Assembly: GCF_000340475.1 (NCBI RefSeq)
Contig: NZ_CM001792.1
Span: 526,783 to 590,782 of the forward strand
Direction: 5' to 3'
Length of the DNA stretch: 64,000 nt
Source: Oceanobacillus kimchii X50
GTDB lineage: Bacteria; Bacillota; Bacilli; Bacillales; Amphibacillaceae
The notes beneath the pieces are model-generated. The model worked only from the letters and a program-made list of their open reading frames with translations, searched no databases and was not told the DNA's origin. This document shows positions 34,578-43,038 of this stretch, in pieces (the first letter of the stretch is position 1; each line of letters begins with the position of its first letter). Both the position numbers and the translations under genes were made by a program.

Positions 34578-35489
34578 TTATTTATGACGTTTAGTTGAAA
34601 TTGTTACCTGTTTTTTTCTTGAGGTACTTACGATAAATAAAAATAACCCAAAAATGATAATTGTTCCGCCTAACAATTGAGCCCAAGTGGGGGTTTCGCC
34701 TAGAAAGATTACTGCTAGGATACTTGCTCCAATTGGTTCAAAAACAATCGCCATGGAAATTGTTGCCGTACTTAGCCATTTTAATGACCAATTAAATAAA
34801 GAATGGCCTAAAAAAGTCGGGATTATTGCTAAGGCAATGAAAATCCACCAATGGTCAGCAGGATAATGAAAGAAATCTTCTTGTCTAATAATATTAAAAA
34901 GAATAAGTGTGATAGCACTTACACCGTAAACAACAAATGTATAAGTTATTAAAGAGACATGCTTACGAACTTGTTGTCCAGATAAAAAGTAAATTGTTAC
35001 TGCTACAGCCCCAAGTAACGCTAATATATCTCCAAATAACGCACTCCCAGAGATTTGGAAGTCATTGAAACCGATAATGATACTGCCTATAATTACAATG
35101 GCAATGCTAATAATTGCTCCAGATGAAAAACGTTCCCCAAATAAAAAATATGTTCCAATAAAAGCAAATATTGGTTGCATGGATACAAATACTACAGAAC
35201 TGGCGACGGATGTATAGTTTAATGACTCAAACCAAAAGATAAAATGCATTGCAAGGAAAATACCTGCTAAGATAGATAAAAACCAATTTTTACTGGTTAT
35301 TTTTTTGAATTCATGACGATATTTTCCAATAACAATGGGTAATAATAAGAGTGCAGCAAATAATAAGCGGTAATTTGCAATAATAGAGGCGGGGGCTTCT
35401 GTAGCAAGCCTTACAAATATAGCTGAAGTAGAAATGGATAAAACTCCTATTGCTACTGCAACATATGGATTAAAAGGTGATTTACGCAT
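34578..35489 (-). CDS. EamA/DMT-family transporter
   Basis: 303 aa, ten hydrophobic helices in two EamA repeats (about 5-140 and 150-290), typical of drug/metabolite or amino-acid exporters (RhaT/YdcZ-like superfamily). Motifs: FVRLATEAPASIIANYRLLF in the first repeat and PIGASILAVIFLGE in the second. Substrate unknown. The start is ATG 35489, behind AAAGGATG; a frame extension to 35522 has no site. Monocistronic. Confidence 0.85.
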   Translation of the reverse strand: MRKSPFNPYVAVAIGVLSISTSAIFVRLATEAPASIIANYRLLFAALLLLPIVIGKYRHEFKKITSKNWFLSILAGIFLAMHFIFWFESLNYTSVASSVVFVSMQPIFAFIGTYFLFGERFSSGAIISIAIVIIGSIIIGFNDFQISGSALFGDILALLGAVAVTIYFLSGQQVRKHVSLITYTFVVYGVSAITLILFNIIRQEDFFHYPADHWWIFIALAIIPTFLGHSLFNWSLKWLSTATISMAIVFEPIGASILAVIFLGETPTWAQLLGGTIIIFGLFLFIVSTSRKKQVTISTKRHK

Positions 35490-35659
35490 AATATGACATC
35501 CTTTAGTTTCTTGATGATTCAATACTGTAAATAATATGTTTTAAACGTAATAAATTAAGTAGATACTATTTTATCATGTACGATAAAAAAAATCATTTTA
35601 AGCTATAGAGTAGATATATGTACTTTAAATGTGATATGATAATGGGAGCATTCGTTTCG

Positions 35660-35690
35660 AGGCCTCTTACCAAACGGTGAAGCCTTTTTT
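35660..35690 (+). terminator. Putative attenuator in the cshA leader
   Basis: Imperfect stem: AGGC pairs with GCCT, TC with GA, ACC with GGT, AAAC loop, followed by six or more T. It lies about 20 bp after the -10 box and 250 bp before the gene. Confidence 0.55.
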
Positions 35691-35877
35691 ATACTTTACA
35701 TGTTAGAAGCCGATTATTATGGATAACCACATAAAGGTCTTATTATTCCCTTTAATTGCTGACGATGAATGTAAGTTTCATTTCAGCAATTTTTAAATCG
35801 TGCAATGGATAGGAGACCCATTGCTCTAATAGGGTTCTACTTCTAAAAATTGTACAACCAAAAGGATGGAATAAAGT

Positions 35878-35937
35878 ATGAGAAAATCACAGGCCTCTTT
35901 TGCGATGAATATTCACAAAAAAGGAGTCGACTATTAG
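35878..35937 (+). CDS. 19-codon leader ORF abutting cshA
   Basis: ATG at 35878 follows AAGGATGG. The frame reads MRKSQASFAMNIHKKGVDY and stops with TAG at 35935-35937, and the GTG start of cshA is the very next base. The ribosome site for cshA (AAAAAAGGAG) lies inside the leader ORF, so translation of the two may be coupled. It is short and could be fortuitous; conservation would decide. Confidence 0.45.
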   Translation: MRKSQASFAMNIHKKGVDY

Positions 35938-37425
35938 GTGACAAAATTCAACGAACTAGGTGTTTCCGCCCCAATCATGAAGGCATTAGAAAAAATGGGG
36001 TTTGAGGAAGCTACACCAATTCAAGCGGAAACTATCCCTCATGCACTAGAAGGTCATGATGTTATTGGCCAAGCACAAACAGGAACAGGTAAAACAGCTG
36101 CATTTGGTATTCCGTTAATCAATAAGATAAATCCAAAAGTAAGAAAGGTGCAGGGCTTGATTGTAGCACCTACACGCGAACTTGCTATTCAAGTAGCAGA
36201 AGAAATAAATCGTTTAGCTAAATTTAAGAGTGTAAGAGCTCTTGCAATATATGGTGGTCAACCAATGGATCGTCAAATTAGAGCGTTAAAAGATGGTCCA
36301 CATATTGTTGTGGCAACACCAGGTAGATTATTGGATCATATGCGTCGCAAAACAATTCGCATTGATGAAGTGCACACAGCTGTTTTAGATGAAGCTGATG
36401 AAATGCTTAATATGGGATTCATTGACGATATTCGTGATATTCTAAAAGGTATTCCAGAAGAAAGACAAACTTTACTTTTCTCTGCGACAATGCCTAAAGA
36501 AATCCGTAATATCGCTACTACGCTTATGAAGGAACCAAAAGAAGTTAAAGTTAAAGCGAAAGAAATGACTGTAGAGAATATCGATCAGTATTTTATCGAA
36601 ATTCCTGAGAAATATAAATTTGATACTTTAAACAATCATTTGGATATTAATTCACCAGAACTTGCGATTATATTTGCACGTACGAAAAAGCGTGTTGATG
36701 AAGTAGCTGAAGGGTTACAAGCAAGAGGGTATCGCTCTGAAGGTATTCACGGTGACTTAACACAAGGAAAACGTATGTCTGTGTTGAAGAAATTCAAGCA
36801 GGGTCGTGTTGATGTATTAGTAGCAACAGACGTAGCAGCACGCGGTCTTGATATTTCTGGGGTAACGCATGTTTATAACTTTGATATCCCGCAAGATCCA
36901 GAAAGCTACGTACACCGTATTGGACGTACAGGACGAGCTGGAAAAATGGGTGAGGCAATTTCTTTCATTACTCCAAGAGAAATGGCTCATTTAAATCTTA
37001 TTGAACAAACAACAAAGAGTAAGATGAAGCGTATGGCACCACCAACGAATCAAGATGCTCGTCGTGGACAACAACAAGTAACGATTGAAAAGCTAAAGAA
37101 AGCAATTAATGAAAAAGACTTAAAAGTATACGAAGATGCAGCGAAAGAATTATTGGATGAGTACGATTCAATTACAGTTGTTTCAGCTGCTATCAGTATG
37201 ATGACGAAAGAGCGTCGTGATACACCGGTTCGTATTTCTTCTGTCGCACCAATCAGCGTGAAGAAAGCGAAAAACCAAAAAGATAATAAAAATAATAGAC
37301 GTTCTAATAACAAACGTTTTTATGGTGGTCGTGGACAAGGTGGCCGTAACCAAGGAGGACGCGGTCAAGGTGGTCGCAACCGAAAAGGAAAAGGTAATTA
37401 CCAACGCCGTAATAGAGATAATTAA
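35938..37425 (+). CDS. cshA: DEAD-box RNA helicase CshA
   Basis: 495 aa. Q motif, AQTGTGKT (Walker A), PTRELA, GGQ, TPGR, DEAD box [12 protein letters not shown], and C-terminal helicase motifs [17 protein letters not shown] and [10 protein letters not shown]. It ends in an RGG-like basic tail of about 45 residues ([14 protein letters not shown]). CshA remodels RNA in the degradosome and in ribosome assembly, especially in the cold. GTG at 35938 follows AAAAAAGGAG. It ends before a bidirectional terminator shared with nagB. Confidence 0.93.
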   Translation: MTKFNELGVSAPIMKALEKMGFEEATPIQAETIPHALEGHDVIGQAQTGTGKTAAFGIPLINKINPKVRKVQGLIVAPTRELAIQVAEEINRLAKFKSVRALAIYGGQPMDRQIRALKDGPHIVVATPGRLLDHMRRKTIRIDEVHTAVLDEADEMLNMGFIDDIRDILKGIPEERQTLLFSATMPKEIRNIATTLMKEPKEVKVKAKEMTVENIDQYFIEIPEKYKFDTLNNHLDINSPELAIIFARTKKRVDEVAEGLQARGYRSEGIHGDLTQGKRMSVLKKFKQGRVDVLVATDVAARGLDISGVTHVYNFDIPQDPESYVHRIGRTGRAGKMGEAISFITPREMAHLNLIEQTTKSKMKRMAPPTNQDARRGQQQVTIEKLKKAINEKDLKVYEDAAKELLDEYDSITVVSAAISMMTKERRDTPVRISSVAPISVKKAKNQKDNKNNRRSNNKRFYGGRGQGGRNQGGRGQGGRNRKGKGNYQRRNRDN

Positions 37426-37512
37426 GTAACAAAGGCGCGAGCGCCGGACGCGATTGGTTCAGTAATTTAATTGTTTGCTGCACACAACTTTTATAATCTT
37501 CCTATGCAAGTT

Positions 37513-37552
37513 AAAAAATCCCGCTACACAAGATATGTAGTGGGATTTTTTT
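37513..37552. terminator. Bidirectional terminator of cshA and nagB
   Basis: AAAAAATCCCGCTACA pairs with TGTAGTGGGATTTTTT (one G-T pair), with flanking A-run and T-run. Confidence 0.9.
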
Positions 37553-37624
37553 CGAAGTTTTTCACAAAATATGTTGTCTAGTTATGAGTAACTCGTTTGG
37601 TTAATAGGTTACTGAACAATTTGA

Positions 37625-38377
37625 TTACATAGTTTCTGAAACATAATTACAAGAGATGTTTCTTAAAGCAGCTTTATCTGCGATAATTTTGACATTCTGA
37701 TGTGTTTGAAGAATAGATGCTGGAAAATCCTCATTTACTTCAGCATTTACTAATTTTTCAAGCGCATCTGCTTTCTCGCTTCCAGAAACAAGTAGGAGTA
37801 TTTCCTTTGATCGCATAATAGATTTTATTCCCATTGTGATTGCCTGTTTTGGTACATTGTCAAAGGAGTCAAAAAAACGTGCATTTGCTTTTCTAGTAGA
37901 TTCATCTAAATCAATGACATGTGTTTGACTTTCAAAGGAAGTACCAGGCTCATTAAAACCAATGTGCCCATTTCGACCGATTCCTAGAATTTGAATATGA
38001 ATACCACCAGCCTGTTGGATTTGTTTTTCATAAGATGTACATTCATTGGTTAAATCATTTGCCATTCCATTAGGCAAATGGATATTTTTAGAAGGAATAT
38101 CAACATGGTTAAATAGAAATTTCTGCATGTAATAGTGATAACTATTTGTATTTTCTTTGTGCAGACCAACATATTCATCTAAATTAAATGTAGATACATT
38201 TGTAAAGGAAATTTCATGATTATGATAAGCTTTAATTAAATGTTGATAGAGACCTTCAGGAGTTGATCCAGTCGCTAATCCGATAACTGGTTTATTTATT
38301 TGCTTTATGGTATTGATTACGTGCTGGCTAGCGAGCTTACTCATCAATTGATAATTTTCGGTTTGTATTATTTTCAT
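37625..38377 (-). CDS. nagB: Glucosamine-6-phosphate deaminase NagB
   Basis: 250 aa. Signatures: GLATGSTPEGLYQHLI, STFNLDEYVGL, LGIGRNGHIGFNEPGTSF and ITMGIKSIM. It converts glucosamine-6-phosphate to fructose-6-phosphate and ammonia, feeding amino sugars into glycolysis. The start is set at ATG 38377 (MKIIQTENYQ) to match family N-termini; an ATG two codons upstream lies too close to the AAGG site. It diverges from nagR. No nagA lies beside it in this window. Confidence 0.93.
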   Translation of the reverse strand: MKIIQTENYQLMSKLASQHVINTIKQINKPVIGLATGSTPEGLYQHLIKAYHNHEISFTNVSTFNLDEYVGLHKENTNSYHYYMQKFLFNHVDIPSKNIHLPNGMANDLTNECTSYEKQIQQAGGIHIQILGIGRNGHIGFNEPGTSFESQTHVIDLDESTRKANARFFDSFDNVPKQAITMGIKSIMRSKEILLLVSGSEKADALEKLVNAEVNEDFPASILQTHQNVKIIADKAALRNISCNYVSETM

Positions 38378-38414
38378 TTTCATCCGACCTTCTTTTTTTA
38401 AAATAAACATATAC

Positions 38415-38430
38415 AGTTGTCTATACATGT
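38415..38430. promoter_or_regulatory. Candidate NagR (dre-type) operator
   Basis: AGTTGTCTATACATGT lies in the nagB/nagR gap. It keeps the GTCTA-AC core of the dre palindrome bound by NagR/DasR (10 of 16 positions against ATTGGTCTAGACCAAT). A related sequence is in the dyad at 39347-39397. Confidence 0.5.
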
Positions 38431-38507
38431 TAATGTACATTAAACGTTAATTCTGATAAGCTATTTTTAATTAAATTTTTCACTGCATCAATTAAAGGGG
38501 TATTAAA

Positions 38508-39254
38508 ATGATTGATAAAAATTCACCTATACCAATTTATTACCAATTAGAAGAATATATAAAACATCAAATTGATAAACAAAAGTGGCTTCCGGGAGAA
38601 CTTCTACCATCTGAAAGAGAATTTGCTGAACAATATCATATAAGCCGTATGACAGTTCGCCAAGCCATAAATAATTTAGCTGCTGCAGGCCTTCTTTATC
38701 GTGTGAAAGGAAAGGGAACTTTTATTGCTCAACCTAAATTTGAACATGATCTTTCTGGCTTAACAAGTTTTACTGAAGATATGAAACAGCGTGGCTTAAC
38801 CCCATCCAATCAATTGCTATATATTCAGCTTCACAACCAACCAAGTCAAATTGCACATAAACTTCAATTACAACCAGAGGAAGCCTATTATGAAATAAAA
38901 CGTATTCGTTTTGCTGATAAAGATCCCCTGGCATTTGAAATTATTTACACTCCAAAAAAATTGGTTGGAGAATTGGAAGAAATTCATTTACAAGGCTCTT
39001 TTTATCAATATATTGAACAAAAAGTAGGGAAGCATATTATCGTTGGAAATCAAACGATAGAAGGTGCACTTGCAACTAAAGAACAAGCTAACTTCTTAAA
39101 TATTCAAACTGGTGATCCCGTGTTGATTATGGAAAGAATAAGTTATCTAGACCAACCGACAGAAATCCCAATTGAATTTACCCAAACAATATATCGTGCA
39201 GATAAATATAAATTCCATCTCACACTTCATAGAGATGAAAAAACCAAAGGCTAA
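38508..39254 (+). CDS. nagR: GntR/HutC-family repressor NagR (YvoA-like)
   Basis: 248 aa. GntR winged helix (about 1-75: LLPSEREFAEQYHISRMTVRQAINNL) and UTRA effector domain (about 90-240). B. subtilis NagR represses nagAB and nagP and responds to glucosamine-6-phosphate or N-acetylglucosamine-6-phosphate; the divergent nagB supports this identity over other HutC members. ATG at 38508 follows AAAGGGG. Its terminator overlaps the stop codon. Confidence 0.85.
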   Translation: MIDKNSPIPIYYQLEEYIKHQIDKQKWLPGELLPSEREFAEQYHISRMTVRQAINNLAAAGLLYRVKGKGTFIAQPKFEHDLSGLTSFTEDMKQRGLTPSNQLLYIQLHNQPSQIAHKLQLQPEEAYYEIKRIRFADKDPLAFEIIYTPKKLVGELEEIHLQGSFYQYIEQKVGKHIIVGNQTIEGALATKEQANFLNIQTGDPVLIMERISYLDQPTEIPIEFTQTIYRADKYKFHLTLHRDEKTKG

Positions 39255-39277
39255 TGTAAGTGAGCCTTTGGTTTTTT
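39240..39277 (+). terminator. Terminator of nagR
   Basis: AAAACCAAAGGCT/AGCCTTTGGTTTT stem, loop of about 10 nt including the end of nagR, then T-run. Confidence 0.88.
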
Positions 39278-39693
39278 AAATAGGCTCTTATATTTACTCT
39301 AAGAAATAGTTACTGATGCACACCATTTTTGTACACAGTCAATAAAGTAAAACACGTTAACTAGTATAGTTGTATATACCAGTTAACTGTATTTTACTAT
39401 ATATGAAGAAAATATCAAGAGATTTTTTTGAAATTTATTTTGCACCTAACTTGCAGTAATAACCGTACTTGAAGACTAGAGGTTTAGATAATTGTCCGAC
39501 TCTGTTTAAGGGACTTTTAGGTATAGTCCTTACTAACATTTTAGTGAGAGAAGAATTAACGCTGTTGATTGCTTAAGTTTAACACTCTAAACGAAAGCCT
39601 GAGTCTATTAAGTTATTGTTCAGTTTAGTGAAATTGGTAAAAGTATGTATAATTAACTTTAGAAAATAAATTAAAGTTTGAGAGGTACTATTT
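39255..39693. promoter_or_regulatory. Gap before murR with a long dyad
   Basis: 439 bp between nagR and murR. It holds the 51-bp dyad at 39347-39397 and a TATAAT (39648-39653) about 40 bp before murR with only a weak -35. I see no ORF between. Confidence 0.5.
39347..39397. repeat. 51-bp near-perfect inverted repeat
   Basis: The left arm starts GTAAAACACGTTAACTAGTA; the reverse complement of the right arm starts GTAAAATACAGTTAACTGGT. The centre contains AGTTGTATATACCAGT (39368-39383), which is close to the candidate NagR site upstream of nagB. Long arms suggest an operator or a transcribed hairpin; there is no T-run directly after. Confidence 0.7.
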
Positions 39694-40542
39694 ATGGGAT
39701 CTATATTAAAACGACTTCAACAAAAGATTAATGATTTATCCGAAGCAGAAAGAAAAATAGGTGATTTTATTTTACAATATCCAGAGCTAGTTCCGAATAT
39801 GACTACGAAGGATATGTCTAAAAAAACAGGAAGTAGTGAAGCGACTGTAGTCCGATTTTGTAAATCCGTCGGAATCGAAAGTTTTAAGACATTAAAGCTA
39901 GAACTAGTTAGGGAAATCACCAAATCAGATAGTCAATTAACTGATTTTTCAATTCTAAAAACAAAGGGAGAACCATTTGATTTTTTTCAACAGGTCGTCC
40001 ACGTTAATAAAACGGCGATTGAATCAATGCTCTCGTCTATTGATCGCAAGGCATTAGATAAAGCAGTTAATCTTTTACAACAGGCGAATCAAATATTATT
40101 TTTTGGTGTTGGGGGGTCTTCTACAGCAGCATATGATGGGTATTATAAATTTACAAGATTAGGATACGCTTGTACTGCTCCACAGGACTTTCATTTGATG
40201 CTTTCGACGATTCCTTATTTAAAAGAAGATGATGTACTTATTGCAATCAGTATGTCTGGGAAAACAAAAGATGTAGTTGATCTTGCTGAAGTAGCGAAGC
40301 GTAGTGGAGTTACTGTAATCGCAATAACAAATTTAGATAAGTCTCCTTTATATAAATTAGCAGAAATTCATTTGTGTACACCAACCGTAGAGGATGATTT
40401 TAGAATAGGAAGTATACCTTCTAGAATGACGCAACTTACAGTAATAGATGCACTTTATTTAAGTATATTTCATTCTAAAGGTGATCAAGTCTTATCAAAA
40501 TATCAAGACGCCAGAAAAGAAGTAGAACGACTAAGGCGCTAA
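39694..40542 (+). CDS. murR: MurR/RpiR-family regulator
   Basis: 282 aa. An N-terminal RpiR helix-turn-helix (1-75: TTKDMSKKTGSSEATVVRFCKSVG) is followed by a SIS sugar-phosphate-binding domain (about 105-250: ILFFGVGGSSTAAYDGYYKF, IAISMSGKTKDV). It should sense N-acetylmuramic acid-6-phosphate and control murQ-murP-mupG, as in S. aureus and B. subtilis (YbbH). ATG at 39694 follows TTGAGAGG. A separate promoter with palindromes precedes murQ. Confidence 0.88.
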   Translation: MGSILKRLQQKINDLSEAERKIGDFILQYPELVPNMTTKDMSKKTGSSEATVVRFCKSVGIESFKTLKLELVREITKSDSQLTDFSILKTKGEPFDFFQQVVHVNKTAIESMLSSIDRKALDKAVNLLQQANQILFFGVGGSSTAAYDGYYKFTRLGYACTAPQDFHLMLSTIPYLKEDDVLIAISMSGKTKDVVDLAEVAKRSGVTVIAITNLDKSPLYKLAEIHLCTPTVEDDFRIGSIPSRMTQLTVIDALYLSIFHSKGDQVLSKYQDARKEVERLRR

Positions 40543-40577
40543 AAGTGAAAAACATAAATAAATCATTACTACTGTTC

Positions 40578-40639
40578 ATGAAATTAAATTTCATTATTTA
40601 TAAAAATATGATTGACTAATAGTTTCACTATTGTAAAAT
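40578..40639 (+). promoter_or_regulatory. murQ operon promoter with two palindromes
   Basis: TTGACT (40612-40617), 16-bp spacer, TAAAAT (40634-40639). The spacer is filled by the palindrome AATAGTTTCACTATT (40618-40632), placed for repression. A second perfect palindrome ATGAAATTAAATTTCAT is at 40578-40594. Either may be the MurR site. Confidence 0.65.
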
Positions 40640-40675
40640 AAAAATTAAGAATAGTAGAGAAAAGGAAGTGAAGAT

Positions 40676-41560
40676 TTGTTAGATAAATTACCAACTGAGC
40701 AGCGTAATCCAAAAACGATGGATATCGATACTAAATCTATAAAAGAAATTCTAGAGATTATGAATCGTGAAGACTATACGGTTCCACAAACAGTTCAAAA
40801 AGAAATCCCTTCTATTGAGAAGGCGGTTCATCGAACTGTTCGTTCGTTTAAAAGCAATGGTAGATTAATTTATATCGGTGCAGGGACTAGTGGTAGATTG
40901 GGAGTGTTAGATGCATCTGAATGTCCACCGACGTTTGGAGTTTCATCTGAAATGGTAAAAGGATTGATTTCAGGAGGAATGGAAGCGATTACAAAAGCCA
41001 AAGAAGGAGCAGAGGACTCCGAAATAATGGCTAAACAAGATTTAACAGACATTAATTTAACGGAGAATGATACTGTAATTGGAATTGCTGCAAGTGGAAG
41101 AACTCCTTATGTAAAAGGAGGACTATCGTATGCAAAAGAAATAGGAGCATCCACCGTTTCGATAAGTAATAATAAAAATTCAGAAATAGGAAAAATAGCT
41201 GAAATTGCCATTGAGGCAGAAACAGGACCAGAAGTGATAACAGGATCGACACGGCTAAAGGCGGGAACTGCACAAAAATTGATCTTAAATATGATTTCTA
41301 CCTCTTCCATGATCGGTGTAGGAAAAGTATATGAAAATCTAATGGTAGATCTCCAACCAACGAATAAGAAGTTAGTAGATCGTTCCAAGCGAATTATTGT
41401 GGAAGCTACTCAAGTCGATTACGCTACTGCAGAAAACTACTTACAAAAAGCAAACAACTCTGTTAAGACAGCCATTGTAATGATTTTATTAAATTGTAAT
41501 TTTGAAGAAGCGACACAACATCTAGATCAGGCAGAAGGGTTTATACGTAAAACTAATTAG
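40676..41560 (+). CDS. murQ: N-acetylmuramic acid 6-phosphate etherase MurQ
   Basis: 294 aa SIS-domain lyase. Signatures: GRLIYIGAGTSGRLGVLDASECPPTF and GIAASGRTPYVKGGL, and GSTRLKAGTAQKLILNMIST near residue 190. It removes D-lactate from MurNAc-6-phosphate to give GlcNAc-6-phosphate, the key step of muropeptide sugar recycling. TTG at 40676 is preceded by AAAGGAAGTG. murP starts 11 bp after the stop. Confidence 0.95.
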   Translation: MLDKLPTEQRNPKTMDIDTKSIKEILEIMNREDYTVPQTVQKEIPSIEKAVHRTVRSFKSNGRLIYIGAGTSGRLGVLDASECPPTFGVSSEMVKGLISGGMEAITKAKEGAEDSEIMAKQDLTDINLTENDTVIGIAASGRTPYVKGGLSYAKEIGASTVSISNNKNSEIGKIAEIAIEAETGPEVITGSTRLKAGTAQKLILNMISTSSMIGVGKVYENLMVDLQPTNKKLVDRSKRIIVEATQVDYATAENYLQKANNSVKTAIVMILLNCNFEEATQHLDQAEGFIRKTN

Positions 41561-41571
41561 GGGGAGAGTCA

Positions 41572-42939
41572 ATGAAGAAGGAAGAAAGGATAGCAAGGGA
41601 GATATTAGAACATATCAGTGGAAAAGATAATATTCGTTCTTTCACACATTGTATGACAAGAGTGCGTATAGATATAAAAGATGATGAGAAAGTTGATAAG
41701 TCTGCTCTGAGGGAAATAGAAGGGGTAATGGGTGTCATTGAAGATGAAGTATTACAAATAGTAGTTGGACCAGGTACTGTAAACAAGGTAGCTGCATACA
41801 TAACAGACATTACCGGTATTAAAATCGGTGATTCTTCTGAATTATTTGGTGACGATGTTGCCAAAGAAACAAAAGAAGGAATAAAGCAAAAAAATAATAC
41901 ACCAATGAAAAATCTTCTTCGTAAAATTGGTAGTATTTTCATTCCGCTAATCCCAGGTATTGTAGGTTCAGGGATAATAAATGGTGCTGCAGGGTTCCTA
42001 AAAAACACTGGGGTCGATCCAACATTAACATGGATGCAATTGTTAACCGTCTTAGGTGGCAGTATATTTGGTTATTTAGCCATTGTTGTAGGGTGGAATA
42101 CAGCTAAAGAATTTGGTGGAACGCCAGTATTAGGGGCTATTGCAGGTATTATTACAATGAATCCGGCATTGGCTGATATTTCGCTGTTTGGAACCAATCT
42201 CACCCCGGGGTATGGAGGATTAATTGGTGCCATGTTTGCTGCGTGGCTAATGGTTCTATTTGAAAAGCAATTTCGAAAGATTATTCCAAGTGTTGTGGAT
42301 ATTATTTTCACACCAACACTTACCATTCTTACCGTTGGAATGTTGACGTTAGTAGTAGTCCAACCAATTGCTGGTGTCCTTACAGAAGGGATTACAGTGG
42401 GAATAAATTGGGTGTTAGATGTTGGAGGAGCTTTTGCTGGTGCGGTATTAGCAGGTTTCTTCTTACCATTAGTCATGTTTGGTTTGCATCATGGATTGAC
42501 TCCTATTCATATGGAATTAATTAATGCTTATGATGCAACTGCACTATTACCTATTCTAGCAATGGCAGGTGCGAGCCAAGTTGGTGCCGCAATTGCAATC
42601 TATGTTAAAACAAAAAATCAACGATTGAAGAATGTGATTAAAGGTGGTCTACCAACTGGTTTCCTGGGTATAGGCGAACCACTTATCTATGGGGTTACCT
42701 TACCTTTAGGGCGTCCATTTATTACAGCATGTATCGGAGCTGCAGTGGGTGGAGCGTTCCAAGCAACGATGAAGACAGCTTCATCTAGTATAGGTGTTTC
42801 TGGCTTACCGTTGATACCGTTAATTGTTGATAATAAATTTTTATTCTACTTTCTTGGGCTGTTAATCACATACACTGCAGGATTTTTAGTAACATATTTC
42901 TTCGGATTTAAAGAATCGATGGCAGATAATCTAAAATAA
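41572..42939 (+). CDS. murP: N-acetylmuramic acid PTS permease MurP (IIBC)
   Basis: 455 aa. An EIIB domain (1-85, phospho-Cys27 in RSFTHCMTRVRI) is fused to a ten-helix EIIC domain. There is no IIA domain, so it must borrow one; the IIA of the trehalose permease or a separate IIA-Glc is possible. It imports MurNAc, or a MurNAc-containing disaccharide, as the 6-phosphate. ATG at 41572 follows AGGGGGAGAG. It is cotranscribed with murQ; the downstream hairpin lacks a T-run. Confidence 0.9.
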   Translation: MKKEERIAREILEHISGKDNIRSFTHCMTRVRIDIKDDEKVDKSALREIEGVMGVIEDEVLQIVVGPGTVNKVAAYITDITGIKIGDSSELFGDDVAKETKEGIKQKNNTPMKNLLRKIGSIFIPLIPGIVGSGIINGAAGFLKNTGVDPTLTWMQLLTVLGGSIFGYLAIVVGWNTAKEFGGTPVLGAIAGIITMNPALADISLFGTNLTPGYGGLIGAMFAAWLMVLFEKQFRKIIPSVVDIIFTPTLTILTVGMLTLVVVQPIAGVLTEGITVGINWVLDVGGAFAGAVLAGFFLPLVMFGLHHGLTPIHMELINAYDATALLPILAMAGASQVGAAIAIYVKTKNQRLKNVIKGGLPTGFLGIGEPLIYGVTLPLGRPFITACIGAAVGGAFQATMKTASSSIGVSGLPLIPLIVDNKFLFYFLGLLITYTAGFLVTYFFGFKESMADNLK

Positions 42940-42949
42940 AATTTAGTTA

Positions 42950-42993
42950 TAAGAAGACTCCTAATAAATGTGGATTTCAAGGGAGTCTTCTTA
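42950..42993 (+). other. Hairpin between murP and mupG
   Basis: TAAGAAGACTCC/GGAGTCTTCTTA perfect 12-bp stem with a 20-nt loop but no T-run. It is more likely an mRNA stability or processing element than a full terminator. Confidence 0.6.
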
Positions 42994-43038
42994 GCTTAAT
43001 AGATCAAATATAAAAGATAAAGATATGGAGGGCATCAG

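Larger units (their letters stand above)
35490..35937 (+). promoter_or_regulatory. Long leader region of cshA
   Basis: A 448-bp region. A TATGAT-type -10 is at about 35635-35640. A hairpin with AGGC/GCCT base, ACC/GGT top and T-run (35660-35690) looks like an early terminator or attenuator. A 19-codon ORF with its own ribosome site occupies 35878-35937. Transcripts from this promoter would have a leader of about 290 nt, as seen for cold-inducible RNA helicase genes. Confidence 0.6.

Noticed and set aside
38484..38507. GGGTAT before nagR as a SigB -10
   Set aside because: It belongs to the ribosome site region and no GTTT box lies 12-15 bp upstream.
42950..42993. Terminator separating mupG from the mur operon
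   Set aside because: The stem is perfect but there is no T-run, so it was recorded only as a hairpin.
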